DNA from: DASRIA01 sp963768885
Lineage (GTDB): Bacteria; Actinomycetota; Thermoleophilia; Solirubrobacterales; JBBDJG01
Reading direction: 5' to 3'
DNA: 64,000 bases
Assembly (NCBI GenBank): GCA_963768885.1
Contig: CAVYJN010000007.1
Coordinates: 620,001 to 684,000, forward strand
Position 1 is the first letter of the stretch. The number at the start of each line of letters is the position of its first letter. Under the pieces are notes generated by a model. The model was not told the DNA's origin. It saw only the letters and a list, made by a program, of their open reading frames with translations, and searched no databases. Below are positions 8,588 to 17,011 of this stretch, in pieces. The position numbers and the translations under genes were made by a program.

Positions 8588-9288
8588 CGCCGGGAACCTA
8601 GTCGCCGCGAGGCGTAGACGCGGGCGAAGTGGGCGAGCTGGCGGCCGCGATGGAGGAAGCCGGCCGCGTCGCGGCCGGTCGCGCGGTGCTCGAGGTCGAC
8701 CTCGACCTCCTCGAGCCGCAACCCGGCGCGCGCGGCATCGACGGTCATGCCGATCTCGACGCCGAAGCCGTCCGCGAACGGGAGCAGTCGCGTCAGCGTC
8801 GCTCCGCGCATCGCCCGCTGACCCGAGATCGGGGCGCGCAGCTCGAGGCCGGTGAGCGAGCGGATCGCGTGCCGCGCGAACCCTACGGCGATGCCGAGCC
8901 CTCCCCCCTGCTTGCGCGCGAACGCGGCGACCGCGAGGTCGCAACGACCGGACTCGACCGCCTCGGCGAGCGGCACCAGACGGCTCGCGGACAGGCCGAG
9001 GTCGCCGTCGCAGAAGACATGCACCCGGTCGAGGGCGCCCTCGTCCTCGAGCGCACGGCGCGCCGCGACCGTCATCGAATGCCCCTTGCCGCCGTGCTCA
9101 CCGGCACGGATCAGGTCTGCTCCCGCCGCGGCCGCGAGCTGCGCGGTGCCGTCCGTGGAGCCGCCGTCGACGACCACCACACGCGCCCCGGGGAAGCCGT
9201 CGCGCACCGCCCGCACCGTCTCACCGATCCGGTCGGCCTCATCCTTCGCGGTCACGATCACCACGCGGCCGAGCGGTTCGGGGGACAC
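8584..9288 (-). CDS. Family 2-like glycosyltransferase
   Basis: A 234-residue glycosyltransferase with the GT-A fold. The nucleotide-sugar-binding strand VVVVDGGSTDGT is at residues 37-48 and the metal-binding D94-G-D96 motif follows. The overall pattern (GEHGGKGHSM, then ISGQRAMRG) is like enzymes that transfer glucose to phosphoglycerate or to lipid carriers. It starts at a GTG and its stop overlaps the glpK start (GTGA), so a glycerol- or glycerate-derived acceptor is a fair but unproven guess. Confidence 0.78.
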   Translation of the reverse strand: MSPEPLGRVVIVTAKDEADRIGETVRAVRDGFPGARVVVVDGGSTDGTAQLAAAAGADLIRAGEHGGKGHSMTVAARRALEDEGALDRVHVFCDGDLGLSASRLVPLAEAVESGRCDLAVAAFARKQGGGLGIAVGFARHAIRSLTGLELRAPISGQRAMRGATLTRLLPFADGFGVEIGMTVDAARAGLRLEEVEVDLEHRATGRDAAGFLHRGRQLAHFARVYASRRLGSRR

Positions 9289-9351
9289 GGCGGGTTATTC
9301 TGCCGCCAATCTGGCCCAGGGGCGTCGTCGCCCACGAACTGGAGGTGCAGC

Positions 9352-9564
9352 TTGGCGGACGTCGAGGCTCACATCACCGGCACCGTTTGGAAGATCGAGG
9401 TGGCCGTCGGAGACTCCGTCGACGAGGGGGACACCGTCGTGATCCTCGAGTCGATGAAGATGGAGATGCCGGTCGAGGCCGAGGACGCGGGCACGGTCAA
9501 GGAGATATCCGTGGAGGAGGGCCAGGCCGTCAGCGAGGGCGATACGTTGGTCGTCCTTGAATGA
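9352..9564 (+). CDS. Biotinyl carrier domain protein (small BCCP)
   Basis: A 70-residue protein that is only a biotinyl/lipoyl domain. The modified-lysine motif E-S-M-K-M-E-M is present, followed by VEAEDAGTVKEI, typical of biotin carboxyl carrier subunits. A TTG start at 9352 with a GGAGGTG ribosome site seven bases upstream is chosen. Free-standing domains of this size work with acyl-CoA carboxylases encoded elsewhere. No carboxylase subunit is in this window, although the biotin genes are about 4.5 kb downstream. An enoyl-CoA hydratase gene follows after a repeated sequence. Confidence 0.88.
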   Translation: MADVEAHITGTVWKIEVAVGDSVDEGDTVVILESMKMEMPVEAEDAGTVKEISVEEGQAVSEGDTLVVLE

Positions 9565-9571
9565 ACATCGG

Positions 9572-9630
9572 TATCGAGTTCCGATTTTCTGCAAGCAGAA
9601 ATATCGAGTTCCGATCTTCTGCGAGCAGAA
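9572..9630. repeat. Two tandem 29-base repeats, each with a hairpin
   Basis: Two near-identical 29-base units (9572-9600 and 9602-9630, two mismatches) lie between the biotinyl-carrier and enoyl-CoA-hydratase genes. Each contains a short inverted repeat TTCTG/CAGAA around CAAG or CGAG, within flanking CGAT/ATCG arms. They could act as a double terminator or a processing site. Two copies only, so not a CRISPR array. Confidence 0.6.
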
Positions 9631-9650
9631 GAATCGGGTTTGGGTGAGGG

Positions 9651-10454
9651 ATGGCTGAACTCGCCTCGGGCAAGCTCGTGCTCGACCGGCCGGCGGAGGC
9701 CGTGGCGCGGCTCGAGATCCGGAATCCGGGCAAGCGCAACGCGCTCGACCACGAGATCCTCGACGGGATCGCGACGGTCATGGACGACCTCTACGACGGG
9801 ATCGAGACCCGCTGCGTGATCATCACCGGGTCGGAGGGGATGTTCTCGGCCGGCTACGACATCGGCGACATCCCGGACGAGGTCTTCGCCGAGGAGGCCG
9901 AGCGACTCGTCGCACATCCGTTCAGCCGCGCGATCGAGGCCGTCGACCGCTTCCCCTTCCCCACGCTCGCCGCGATCAACGGCCATGCCCTCGGCGGCGG
10001 CCTCGAGCTCGCCGTCACCTGCGACCTGAGAATCGCGGGATCGGGATACAAGCTCGGCATGCCGCCGGGCAAGCTGGGCTTGATCTACAGCCACACGGGA
10101 ATCCAGAAGTTCCTCGACACCGTCGGCCCGGCCCGCACACGCGAGCTGTTCTTCACCGGCCGCAACGTGCCGGGGGAGCGCGCCGAGCAGATCGGCCTCG
10201 TCCACGAGGCCGTGCCCGCCGAGGAGGTGGGCGCGCGGGCGGTCGAGCTGGCGGCCGAGATCGCCGGCAACGCACCGCTCTCCCTGACAGGGAACAAGCG
10301 GATCATCCGGGACCTGTTGAATTTCCCGCGCTTATCGGACAGAGTTGAGCGCGAAGTCATCGAGTTGCGCATGTCGTCCTTCCGTACTCATGACTTCCGC
10401 GAGGGCGTTCGGGCCTTCGGCGAGAAGAGAAAGCCCCGCTGGCAGGGCCGCTAG
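9651..10454 (+). CDS. Enoyl-CoA hydratase/isomerase family protein
   Basis: A 267-residue crotonase-fold protein. The oxyanion-hole motifs are visible: FSAGYDIGD near residue 64 and NGHALGGGLELAVTCDLRI near 107. The second catalytic-acid region (KLGLIYSHTGIQ) differs from the usual hydratase Glu context, so an isomerase or a specialised hydratase is possible. The ATG at 9651 has a purine-rich site upstream. It follows the small biotinyl carrier on the same strand and is probably part of acyl-CoA metabolism. Confidence 0.88.
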   Translation: MAELASGKLVLDRPAEAVARLEIRNPGKRNALDHEILDGIATVMDDLYDGIETRCVIITGSEGMFSAGYDIGDIPDEVFAEEAERLVAHPFSRAIEAVDRFPFPTLAAINGHALGGGLELAVTCDLRIAGSGYKLGMPPGKLGLIYSHTGIQKFLDTVGPARTRELFFTGRNVPGERAEQIGLVHEAVPAEEVGARAVELAAEIAGNAPLSLTGNKRIIRDLLNFPRLSDRVEREVIELRMSSFRTHDFREGVRAFGEKRKPRWQGR

Positions 10455-10493
10455 GGCCACCGGGGCACGGTGCCGATCGAAAGGAAGTTGCTC

Positions 10494-11252
10494 ATGGAGA
10501 ACTCGCCGGAGTCGGCCATCGTCGCCGCCCGGAACCTGCACAAGTACTTTGGCCAGGGCGAGACGGCCGTCCACGCGCTCGACGACGTCACGGTCGCATT
10601 CCAGCGCGGCCGCTACACGTCGATCATGGGGCCCTCCGGCTCCGGGAAGTCGACGCTCATGCACTGCCTTGCAGGGCTCGACCGGCCGACCTCCGGCTCG
10701 GTGACGATCGACGACGTCGAGATCACCACCCTGGACGACCGCCGCCTCACGGATCTGCGCCGGGACAAGATCGGCTTCATCTTCCAGGCCTTCAACCTGC
10801 TGCCGGTGTTGACGGCCGTGGAGAACATCACGCTTCCGCTGACCATCGCCGGACGTGACGTCGACAGCACCTGGGTCGACCAGCTGATCGAGACCGTGGG
10901 CCTGACGGATCGCCGTGCGCACCGCCCGTCCGAGCTGTCGGGGGGCCAGCAGCAACGCGTCGCGATCGCGCGGGCGCTCGTGACCCGGCCGGCCGTCGTG
11001 TTCGCCGACGAGCCGACCGGGAACCTCGACTCGAAGTCCAGCGCCGAGGTGCTGCGCCTGCTGCGCAGCGCCGTCGACGAGTTCGGCCAGACCGTCGTGA
11101 TGGTGACCCACGACGCCGGGGCCGCCAGCATCGGAGACCGCATCGTCGTCCTGCGGGACGGGCGCATCTGCCATGACGCCGCGTCGGGCACGCGCGACGA
11201 GGTGCACGAGCTGATGCGAACCACGGGGATGGAAGCCGGCCTCCCCACCTGA
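10494..11252 (+). CDS. ABC transporter ATP-binding protein (LolD/MacB type)
   Basis: A 252-residue ATPase. Walker A GPSGSGKST is at residues 46-54, the Q-loop region FIFQAFNLLPVLTAVEN follows, then the signature LSGGQQQR, Walker B VVFADEPTG and the H-loop VMVTHD. This is the LolD/MacB/FtsE-like group that drives mechanotransmission-type exporters. ATG at 10494 with AAGGAAG upstream is preferred to the in-frame GTG at 10470. Its stop overlaps the permease start by one base (TGATG), so the two proteins are made together. Confidence 0.93.
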   Translation: MENSPESAIVAARNLHKYFGQGETAVHALDDVTVAFQRGRYTSIMGPSGSGKSTLMHCLAGLDRPTSGSVTIDDVEITTLDDRRLTDLRRDKIGFIFQAFNLLPVLTAVENITLPLTIAGRDVDSTWVDQLIETVGLTDRRAHRPSELSGGQQQRVAIARALVTRPAVVFADEPTGNLDSKSSAEVLRLLRSAVDEFGQTVVMVTHDAGAASIGDRIVVLRDGRICHDAASGTRDEVHELMRTTGMEAGLPT

Positions 11253-13882
11253 TGACCTCCCTGACCCTTCGCGGACTGTTCGCCCGCAAGGCGCGGGCGC
11301 TGCTGACCGGGCTCGCCGTCCTCTTGGGCGTCGCGATGATCTCCGGCACCTACGTGTTCACGGACACGATCAACAGCTCGTTCGAGAAGATCTTCGAGAG
11401 CGCGAACGAGGGGGTCGACGTCGTCGTCAGCGGCCGCTCGGAGTTCGACACGGACGCCGGGCCGGTTGCGAAAGAGATCCCGGAGTCGCTCGTCGCGCGG
11501 GTGAAGGAGGTTCCGGGCGTGCTGGTCGCCGCCGGCAGCGTCGAGGACTTCGCGACGATCTTCAAGGCGAACGGCGATCAGGTCAAGACGGGTGGCGCGC
11601 CACCACTGCTGTTCTCGCGCCCGCCGGAGCGGTTCGACCCGCTCGACTACGTCGAGGGCGAGCCGCCGGCGAGCCCGACGGAGGTGGCCATCAACAAGGG
11701 CACGGCCGACGACGAGGGCCTCGGGATCGGCGACAAGATCTTCCTCGCGGGACGCGAGGGCCGCCGTGAGTTCACGATCTCCGGACTGGCGAAGTTCGGC
11801 GACGTCTCCTCGCTGGGCGGGACGACGATCTCGGTCGTGACCCTGCCCGAGGCGCAGCTGCTGGCCGACCAGGCCGGCAAGGTGGACTCGATCCAGGTCG
11901 CAGCGGCGCCCGACGTGCTCCCGGCCGAATTGGTGCGGAGGCTGGAACGCGCGCTCCCGGACACCGTCGAGGTCAAGACCGGCCAGCAGGCGGCCGACGA
12001 GTCCTCGGACTCCGTCAAGAGCAGCCTCAGCTTCCTCAACACCCTGCTGCTCGTGTTCGCGGGCATCGCGCTGTTCGTCGGCGCGTTCATCATCTTCAAC
12101 ACCTTCTCGATCACTGTCGCCCAGCGCACGAAGGAGTTCGCGCTGCTGCGCACGATGGGCGCCTCGCGCGGCCAGGTCCTGCGGTCGGTGATGCTCGAGG
12201 CCCTGATCGTCGGGCTCACCGCGTCGGCGATCGGGCTGATCGTGGGCCTCGGCGCCGCCAAGGGCATCAACGCGCTGTTCGAGCTGTTCGGGGCCAGCCT
12301 GCCGCAGGAGGGAACGGTGTTCAAGACCCGCACCGTGATCGTCGGGCTGCTCGTCGGCACCGTCGTGACGGTCGTCTCGAGCCTCGCCCCCGCCCGGCGC
12401 GCCACCCGCGTGCCGCCGCTGGCCGCGATGCGGGAGGAGGCGGCACTGGCGCACGCGCCCACCCGCCGGCGCAGGATCCTCTCCTGGCTGCTGCTGATCG
12501 GCGGCGCGGCCGCGGTGATCGCCGGCCTCTTCGGCGGCGGTCCGGCGGAGCAGGCCCTGAGCCTCCTCGGGATCGGCGCGATCTGCGTCTTCATCGCGGT
12601 GGCGTTGCTGAGCCCCCGCCTCGTGCCGCCGATCGCCGCCGCCGTCGGGGCGCCGCTCGAGCGGCTGCGCGGCGTGGCCGGCCGCCTGGCGCGCGAGAAC
12701 GCGCTGCGCAACCCGGGCCGCACCGCGGTGACGGCGGCTGCGCTGATGATCGGCCTCGCGCTGGTCACGTTCGTGGCGATCCTCGCCGACGGCGTGAAGG
12801 CGTCGATCGACGACACGATCAGCGCGGACATGAAGGCCGAGTTCGTCGTGCAGAACAAGGACGGGTTCTCCAACATCAGCCCGCGCACCGGCGAGGCGAT
12901 CAAGCGCGTGCCCGGCGTGGAGACCGTCTCGCCGCTGAACACGTCACAGGCGAAGGTCGAGGGGGTCAGCGGGAAGCCGTTCGGAAGCGGCGTGGACCCG
13001 CACACGTTCGACCGGATCTGGGACCTGCACATCGAGAAGGGGCCGCCGAACCTCCTGTCGACCCTTCACCCGCGCGACATCGTGCTCGAGAAGAACTGGG
13101 CCGAGAGCAACAACTTCGACCGAGGCGACACCCTCAAGTTGACCACCCCGGTCGGCAACAAGCTGGTTTTCAGGGTTCACGGCACGTACGAGGACAAGGG
13201 CGGCCTCGTGGGCGACTTCGTCGTCACGAACTCGGTGATCAGGCGGGACTTCGGCGTCCGGGACGACCTTCTGGAGTTCGTGGCGGTCCAGCCGGGCGCA
13301 GACCCGACGGTGGTCCAGGCCCGCGCCGAGCGCGTCCTCGAGGAACGCTTCCCGATCGCGGAGGCACTGAGCCGGCAGGAGTTCCAGGACAAGATCACGG
13401 GCCAGGTGGACCAGTTCCTGTTCCTGATCTACGCGCTGCTGTCGCTGTCGGTGATCGTCTCGCTGTTCGGGATCGTCAACACGCTCGTGCTCTCGATCCA
13501 CGAGCGCACGCGCGAGATCGGCATGATGCGCGCGATCGGGACGCCGCGAAAGCTCGTGCGCCGGATCGTGCGGTACGAGTCGGTGATCACGGCGCTGATC
13601 GGCGCCGCGCTCGGACTCACCGTCGGCTCCTTCCTGGGCATCGTCACGACCATCGCGCTCAAGGACGAGGGCTTCATCCTGTCGATCCCGTGGATCAGCC
13701 TGATCGCGTTCGCGGTGCTGGCGGTCGTGGCCGGCGTGCTCGCGGCGATCCCGCCGGCAAGGCGGGCGTCGCGGCTGGACGTGCTCGAAGCGCTCGCGTA
13801 CGATGAGCCGGATGCTGCGCAATCGGAGCTCCGAGGGTCAGTTCGCTTAGCCGCGAATCCCGGGAGCTCCGAGGGTCCATAG
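11252..13882 (+). CDS. FtsX/MacB-family ABC permease
   Basis: An 876-residue membrane protein with two FtsX-like halves. An N-terminal transmembrane helix at about 15-40 is followed by a large extracytoplasmic domain to about residue 260. Then come three helices with the FtsX pattern RTKEFALLRTMGASR, a second extracytoplasmic domain, and a final three-helix block (RTREIGMMRAIGTPR). With the adjacent ATPase it should form an exporter or a mechanically driven complex, perhaps for lipids or peptides. The last 20 or so residues are encoded by a repeated hairpin element, so the C-terminus looks extended compared with the family, which usually ends near LDVLEALAYD. Confidence 0.9.
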   Translation: MTSLTLRGLFARKARALLTGLAVLLGVAMISGTYVFTDTINSSFEKIFESANEGVDVVVSGRSEFDTDAGPVAKEIPESLVARVKEVPGVLVAAGSVEDFATIFKANGDQVKTGGAPPLLFSRPPERFDPLDYVEGEPPASPTEVAINKGTADDEGLGIGDKIFLAGREGRREFTISGLAKFGDVSSLGGTTISVVTLPEAQLLADQAGKVDSIQVAAAPDVLPAELVRRLERALPDTVEVKTGQQAADESSDSVKSSLSFLNTLLLVFAGIALFVGAFIIFNTFSITVAQRTKEFALLRTMGASRGQVLRSVMLEALIVGLTASAIGLIVGLGAAKGINALFELFGASLPQEGTVFKTRTVIVGLLVGTVVTVVSSLAPARRATRVPPLAAMREEAALAHAPTRRRRILSWLLLIGGAAAVIAGLFGGGPAEQALSLLGIGAICVFIAVALLSPRLVPPIAAAVGAPLERLRGVAGRLARENALRNPGRTAVTAAALMIGLALVTFVAILADGVKASIDDTISADMKAEFVVQNKDGFSNISPRTGEAIKRVPGVETVSPLNTSQAKVEGVSGKPFGSGVDPHTFDRIWDLHIEKGPPNLLSTLHPRDIVLEKNWAESNNFDRGDTLKLTTPVGNKLVFRVHGTYEDKGGLVGDFVVTNSVIRRDFGVRDDLLEFVAVQPGADPTVVQARAERVLEERFPIAEALSRQEFQDKITGQVDQFLFLIYALLSLSVIVSLFGIVNTLVLSIHERTREIGMMRAIGTPRKLVRRIVRYESVITALIGAALGLTVGSFLGIVTTIALKDEGFILSIPWISLIAFAVLAVVAGVLAAIPPARRASRLDVLEALAYDEPDAAQSELRGSVRLAANPGSSEGP
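13825..13876. repeat. Hairpin repeat with TTAGCC loop and flanking GGAGCTCC
   Basis: The unit GGAGCTCCGAGGGTC occurs twice (13825-13839 and 13863-13877). Between the copies is a short stem TTCGC/GCGAA closing on a TTAGCC loop (13847-13852). The same loop and the GGAGCTCC motif recur in hairpins near 20.7 kb and 23.0 kb. Here the element forms the 3' end of the permease gene and sits just before bioB. Confidence 0.55.
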
Positions 13883-13913
13883 CCGTCCGGGGCGGCGCCT
13901 ACATTTGCGCCGG

Positions 13914-15044
13914 ATGCCGCCGCTGATCACCTTCGACGAAGCGCTCGAGCTCGGCGAGCTCACCGATCACGCCGACATCGAGCGGCTCGTCGAGGTCGCC
14001 TGGATGGTGCGGCAGGACAACTTCGGCGAGTCCACCGACATGTGCTCGCTCGTGAACGCCAAGAGCGGCGGATGCGCGGAGGACTGCGGCTTCTGCGCGC
14101 AGTCCAAGTACGCGGACGCCGAGACGCCGATGCATGCGCTGATGGAGCCCGAGCAGATGCTCGAGCACGCGCGCGCCGCGGAGGCCGCAGGCGCGCACCG
14201 CTTCTGCATGGTCACGCAGGGCCAGGGCCTGTCGAAGCGCGACTTCGCGAAGGTGCTCGAGGGCGCGCGGCTGGTCGCCCGTCACACCAACCTCAAGCGC
14301 TGTGCGTCGATCGGCCACATGTCGCGCGACCGCGCCAGGCAGCTCAAGGAGGCCGGCATCCAGCGCGTGCACCACAACGTCGAGACCGCGCGCAGCTACT
14401 ACGACGAGGTCTCCACCACGGTCAGGTACGAGGGGCGGGTGCGCACCATCCACGCCGTCCGCGACGCCGGCCTCGAGACCTGCGTGGGCGGGATCCTCAA
14501 CCTCGGCGAGACGCGCCGGCAGCGCGTCGAGATGGCGTTCGAGCTGGCCGAGCTGGACCCCACGAGCGTGCCGATCAACCTGCTCAACCCGCGCCCCGGG
14601 ACGAAGTTCGGCGAGCGCGACCTGATCGACCCGTGGGACGCGGTGAAGTTCATCGCGATCTTCAGGCTGATCCTGCCCGAGGCGCTGTTCCGTCTCTGCG
14701 GCGGGCGCGTCGAGAACCTCGGCGAGCTCCAGCCGCTGGCCGTCAAGGCCGGGCTCAACGGCGTGATGATGGGCAACTTCCTGACGACGCTCGGCTCCGA
14801 GCCCGAGGACGACCGCGAGATGTTCGAGGACCTCGGCCTCAACGTCGCCCGCCAGGAGGACAACGGCGCGAACCCGCGGCCCGACAACCGGTCCGGATGG
14901 CTCGCCGGCGACGCGCCCGAGACACCGATCGACGAGCTGGTCGCATCGCAGTCGGAGGCCAACTTCTGGGACCCCTCCACGCAGCTGCGGATGCGCAAGA
15001 AGAGCAAGCCGCCCGCGTATCCGTCCGCGCGCGAGGCCGCCTGA
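13914..15044 (+). CDS. bioB: Biotin synthase
   Basis: A 376-residue radical-SAM enzyme that inserts sulfur into dethiobiotin, the last biotin step. The [4Fe-4S] cysteines C54-x3-C58-x2-C61 are in GGCAEDCGFCAQS. YNHN-type motifs (VHHNVETARSYY), the NLLNPRPGT block and the LCGGRVENL motif (Arg of the second cluster) are also visible. The C-terminal tail after MMGNFLTT is longer than in E. coli. ATG at 13914 is used, and TACATT ending eight bases upstream suggests a leaderless mRNA. bioF starts 25 bases after the stop. Confidence 0.95.
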   Translation: MPPLITFDEALELGELTDHADIERLVEVAWMVRQDNFGESTDMCSLVNAKSGGCAEDCGFCAQSKYADAETPMHALMEPEQMLEHARAAEAAGAHRFCMVTQGQGLSKRDFAKVLEGARLVARHTNLKRCASIGHMSRDRARQLKEAGIQRVHHNVETARSYYDEVSTTVRYEGRVRTIHAVRDAGLETCVGGILNLGETRRQRVEMAFELAELDPTSVPINLLNPRPGTKFGERDLIDPWDAVKFIAIFRLILPEALFRLCGGRVENLGELQPLAVKAGLNGVMMGNFLTTLGSEPEDDREMFEDLGLNVARQEDNGANPRPDNRSGWLAGDAPETPIDELVASQSEANFWDPSTQLRMRKKSKPPAYPSAREAA

Positions 15045-15069
15045 GGCGAAGACGGCAGGGAGGCTGGGC

Positions 15070-16275
15070 GTGAGCGACATCCACGACCGCCTCGAGGACC
15101 TACGGGACCTCGGCCTCTACCGCCGGATGCGCATGGTCTCCGGCCCCCAGGGGCCGCGCGTGCTGCTCGACGGCAGGCGTGTGCTGCTGATGTGCTCGAA
15201 CAACTATCTCGGGCTCGCCGACCACCCGCGGGTCCGCGAGGCCGCCGCCGAGGCCGCGATGCGCTACGGCGTGGGGGCCGGCGCCTCCCGGCTCGTCTCG
15301 GGCAACATGACGCTGCATCGCCGCCTCGAGGAGCGCCTCGCCGCGTTCAAGCGGGCCGAGCGCTGCGTGCTCTTCGGGTCCGGCTATCTCGCCAACACGG
15401 GCGTCATACAGTCCGTCGCGGGAGCCGGCGAGGTCGTGTTCTCCGACGAGCTCAACCACGCGAGCATCATCGACGGCTGCCGGCTCGCGCGGGCCGAGAC
15501 CTTCGTGTACCGCCACCGCGACATGGAGCACCTCCAATGGGGCCTGCGCCAGTCGGAGGGCCGCGGATGCCTGATCGTGACCGACGGGGTCTTCTCGATG
15601 GACGGGGACGTCGCGCCGCTCGAGCAGATCGTCGAGCTCGCCCGCCGCTACGACACGCGCGTGATGGTCGACGAGGCGCACGCGACGGGCGTGCTGGGCC
15701 CCGGCGGGCGCGGCAGCGTCGCCGCCGCCGGCCTCGAGGGCGAGGTCGACCTGATCGTGGGCACGCTGGGGAAGGCGCTCGGCTCCTACGGCGCATACGT
15801 CGCGTGCGACGCCGCGATGGCGAAGTACCTCGTCAACACCGCGCGCTCGCTGATCTTCTCGACGGGGCCGGCGCCGCCCGTGGTGGCGGGCGCGCTGTCG
15901 GCCCTCGAGATCGTCGTCGAGCAGCCCCGCCGGGTCGAGCGCCTCAGCGACAACGCGGCGCGGCTGCGCTCCGCCCTGGTCGCCCAGGGGCTCGACGTCC
16001 CCGCCGGCGAGACCCCGATCGTCCCGCTCGTCGTCGGCGACGCCGCCGAGGCGATGGCGCTCTGCGAGCAGGTCCTCCAGCGCGGGGTCTTCGCCCAGGC
16101 GATCCGGCCGCCCACGGTGCCGGACGGGACCTCGAGGCTGCGACTTGCCGCGATGGCGACCCACAACGCGGCCGAGCTGGAATGGGCGGCCGGGCAGATC
16201 GCCGCCGCCTACGACGAGATCGGCCGGCGCTCCCGGCCGCGGCCCCAGGTGCGGGTGTTCGACTATGCGGCCTAG
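15070..16275 (+). CDS. bioF: 8-amino-7-oxononanoate synthase
   Basis: A 401-residue PLP enzyme that joins pimeloyl-thioester and alanine. The fold-type I pattern is clear: MCSNNYLGLADHP, GAGASRLVSGN, SDELNHASIIDG, VTDGVFSMDGD, the aspartate motif MVDEAHATG and the lysine loop TLGKALGSYGAY. The start is a GTG at 15070. The last eleven bases overlap the bioD start. It could be annotated as glycine C-acetyltransferase by similarity alone, but the bioB and bioD neighbours decide for BioF. Confidence 0.95.
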   Translation: MSDIHDRLEDLRDLGLYRRMRMVSGPQGPRVLLDGRRVLLMCSNNYLGLADHPRVREAAAEAAMRYGVGAGASRLVSGNMTLHRRLEERLAAFKRAERCVLFGSGYLANTGVIQSVAGAGEVVFSDELNHASIIDGCRLARAETFVYRHRDMEHLQWGLRQSEGRGCLIVTDGVFSMDGDVAPLEQIVELARRYDTRVMVDEAHATGVLGPGGRGSVAAAGLEGEVDLIVGTLGKALGSYGAYVACDAAMAKYLVNTARSLIFSTGPAPPVVAGALSALEIVVEQPRRVERLSDNAARLRSALVAQGLDVPAGETPIVPLVVGDAAEAMALCEQVLQRGVFAQAIRPPTVPDGTSRLRLAAMATHNAAELEWAAGQIAAAYDEIGRRSRPRPQVRVFDYAA

Positions 16276-17011
16276 CGGCGTCTTCGTGACGGGCACCGAC
16301 ACGGAGGTCGGCAAGACCGTGGTCGCCTCCGCGATCGCGGCGACGCTCGCCGCGCAGGGCAGGAGGGTCTCGGTCTTCAAGCCCGTCGTCACGGGCCTCG
16401 CGGACCTCGCGGGCCTGGCGCCCGATCACGAGCGGCTGCGTGCCGCCGCGCGCTCGTCCCAGCGGGAGTGGGACGTCGCGCCGTACCGCTTCGGTCCGCC
16501 CGTCTCACCGCACCTCGCCGCCGCCGCCGCCGGGGAGCGGATCGACCCCTACCGGCTGCTCGCGGCCGCGCAGCGCGCGGCGCGCGCCGGCGACGTGCTC
16601 GTCGCGGAGGGCGTCGGCGGCCTGATGGTGCCGCTGTCGGGCGGCTATCTCGTGCGCGACCTCGCGGCCGACATCGGCATGCCGGTCGTGGTCGCGGCGC
16701 GCCCCGGTCTCGGCACGATCAGCCACACCCTGATGACGGTCGAGTGCGCGCGGGCCGCGGGCCTGGCCGTGAAGGCCGTCGTGCTCACGCCGTGGCCCGC
16801 GCAGCCGAGCGAGCTGGAGCGCTCCAACCGCGAGACGATCGCGCGGCTCGGGCGCGTCGCGGTCGAGACGCTCCCGGTGCTCGCCGTGCGCGCGATCGGG
16901 CCGCAGCGCGACCTCCCGGTCGAACGCTGGACGGAGCCCCGACCCGAGGTGGCAGCGGTTTCGGCCCCACAGGGACACGAAACGCAGGCGCCTCGACGCG
17001 CCGCCGCCTGA
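16265..17011 (+). CDS. bioD: ATP-dependent dethiobiotin synthetase
   Basis: A 248-residue enzyme closing the ureido ring from DAPA, CO2 and ATP. The P-loop GTDTEVGKT is at residues 10-18, the K-P-V-V-T-G substrate loop follows, and VAEGVGGLMVPL is the conserved acidic/glycine block. The start inside bioF (11-base overlap) gives the correct MRPSGVFVTGTD N-terminus. It ends directly against a convergent SDR gene, whose stop abuts the bioD stop. Confidence 0.94.
   Translation: MRPSGVFVTGTDTEVGKTVVASAIAATLAAQGRRVSVFKPVVTGLADLAGLAPDHERLRAAARSSQREWDVAPYRFGPPVSPHLAAAAAGERIDPYRLLAAAQRAARAGDVLVAEGVGGLMVPLSGGYLVRDLAADIGMPVVVAARPGLGTISHTLMTVECARAAGLAVKAVVLTPWPAQPSELERSNRETIARLGRVAVETLPVLAVRAIGPQRDLPVERWTEPRPEVAAVSAPQGHETQAPRRAAA

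Noticed and set aside
6018..8944. Further long open frames overlapping glpK and the acyltransferase
   Set aside because: Composition typical of out-of-frame GC-rich DNA; the motifs of GlpK and PlsC in the other frames are decisive.
8629..9351. An N-terminal extension of the biotinyl-carrier protein by 240 residues
   Set aside because: The upstream part of that frame runs antisense to the glycosyltransferase gene. The TTG at 9352 with a strong ribosome site gives the normal domain.
9565..9650. Repeat-spacer pattern like a short CRISPR array
   Set aside because: Only two units, directly adjacent with one base between, and no cas genes in the window.
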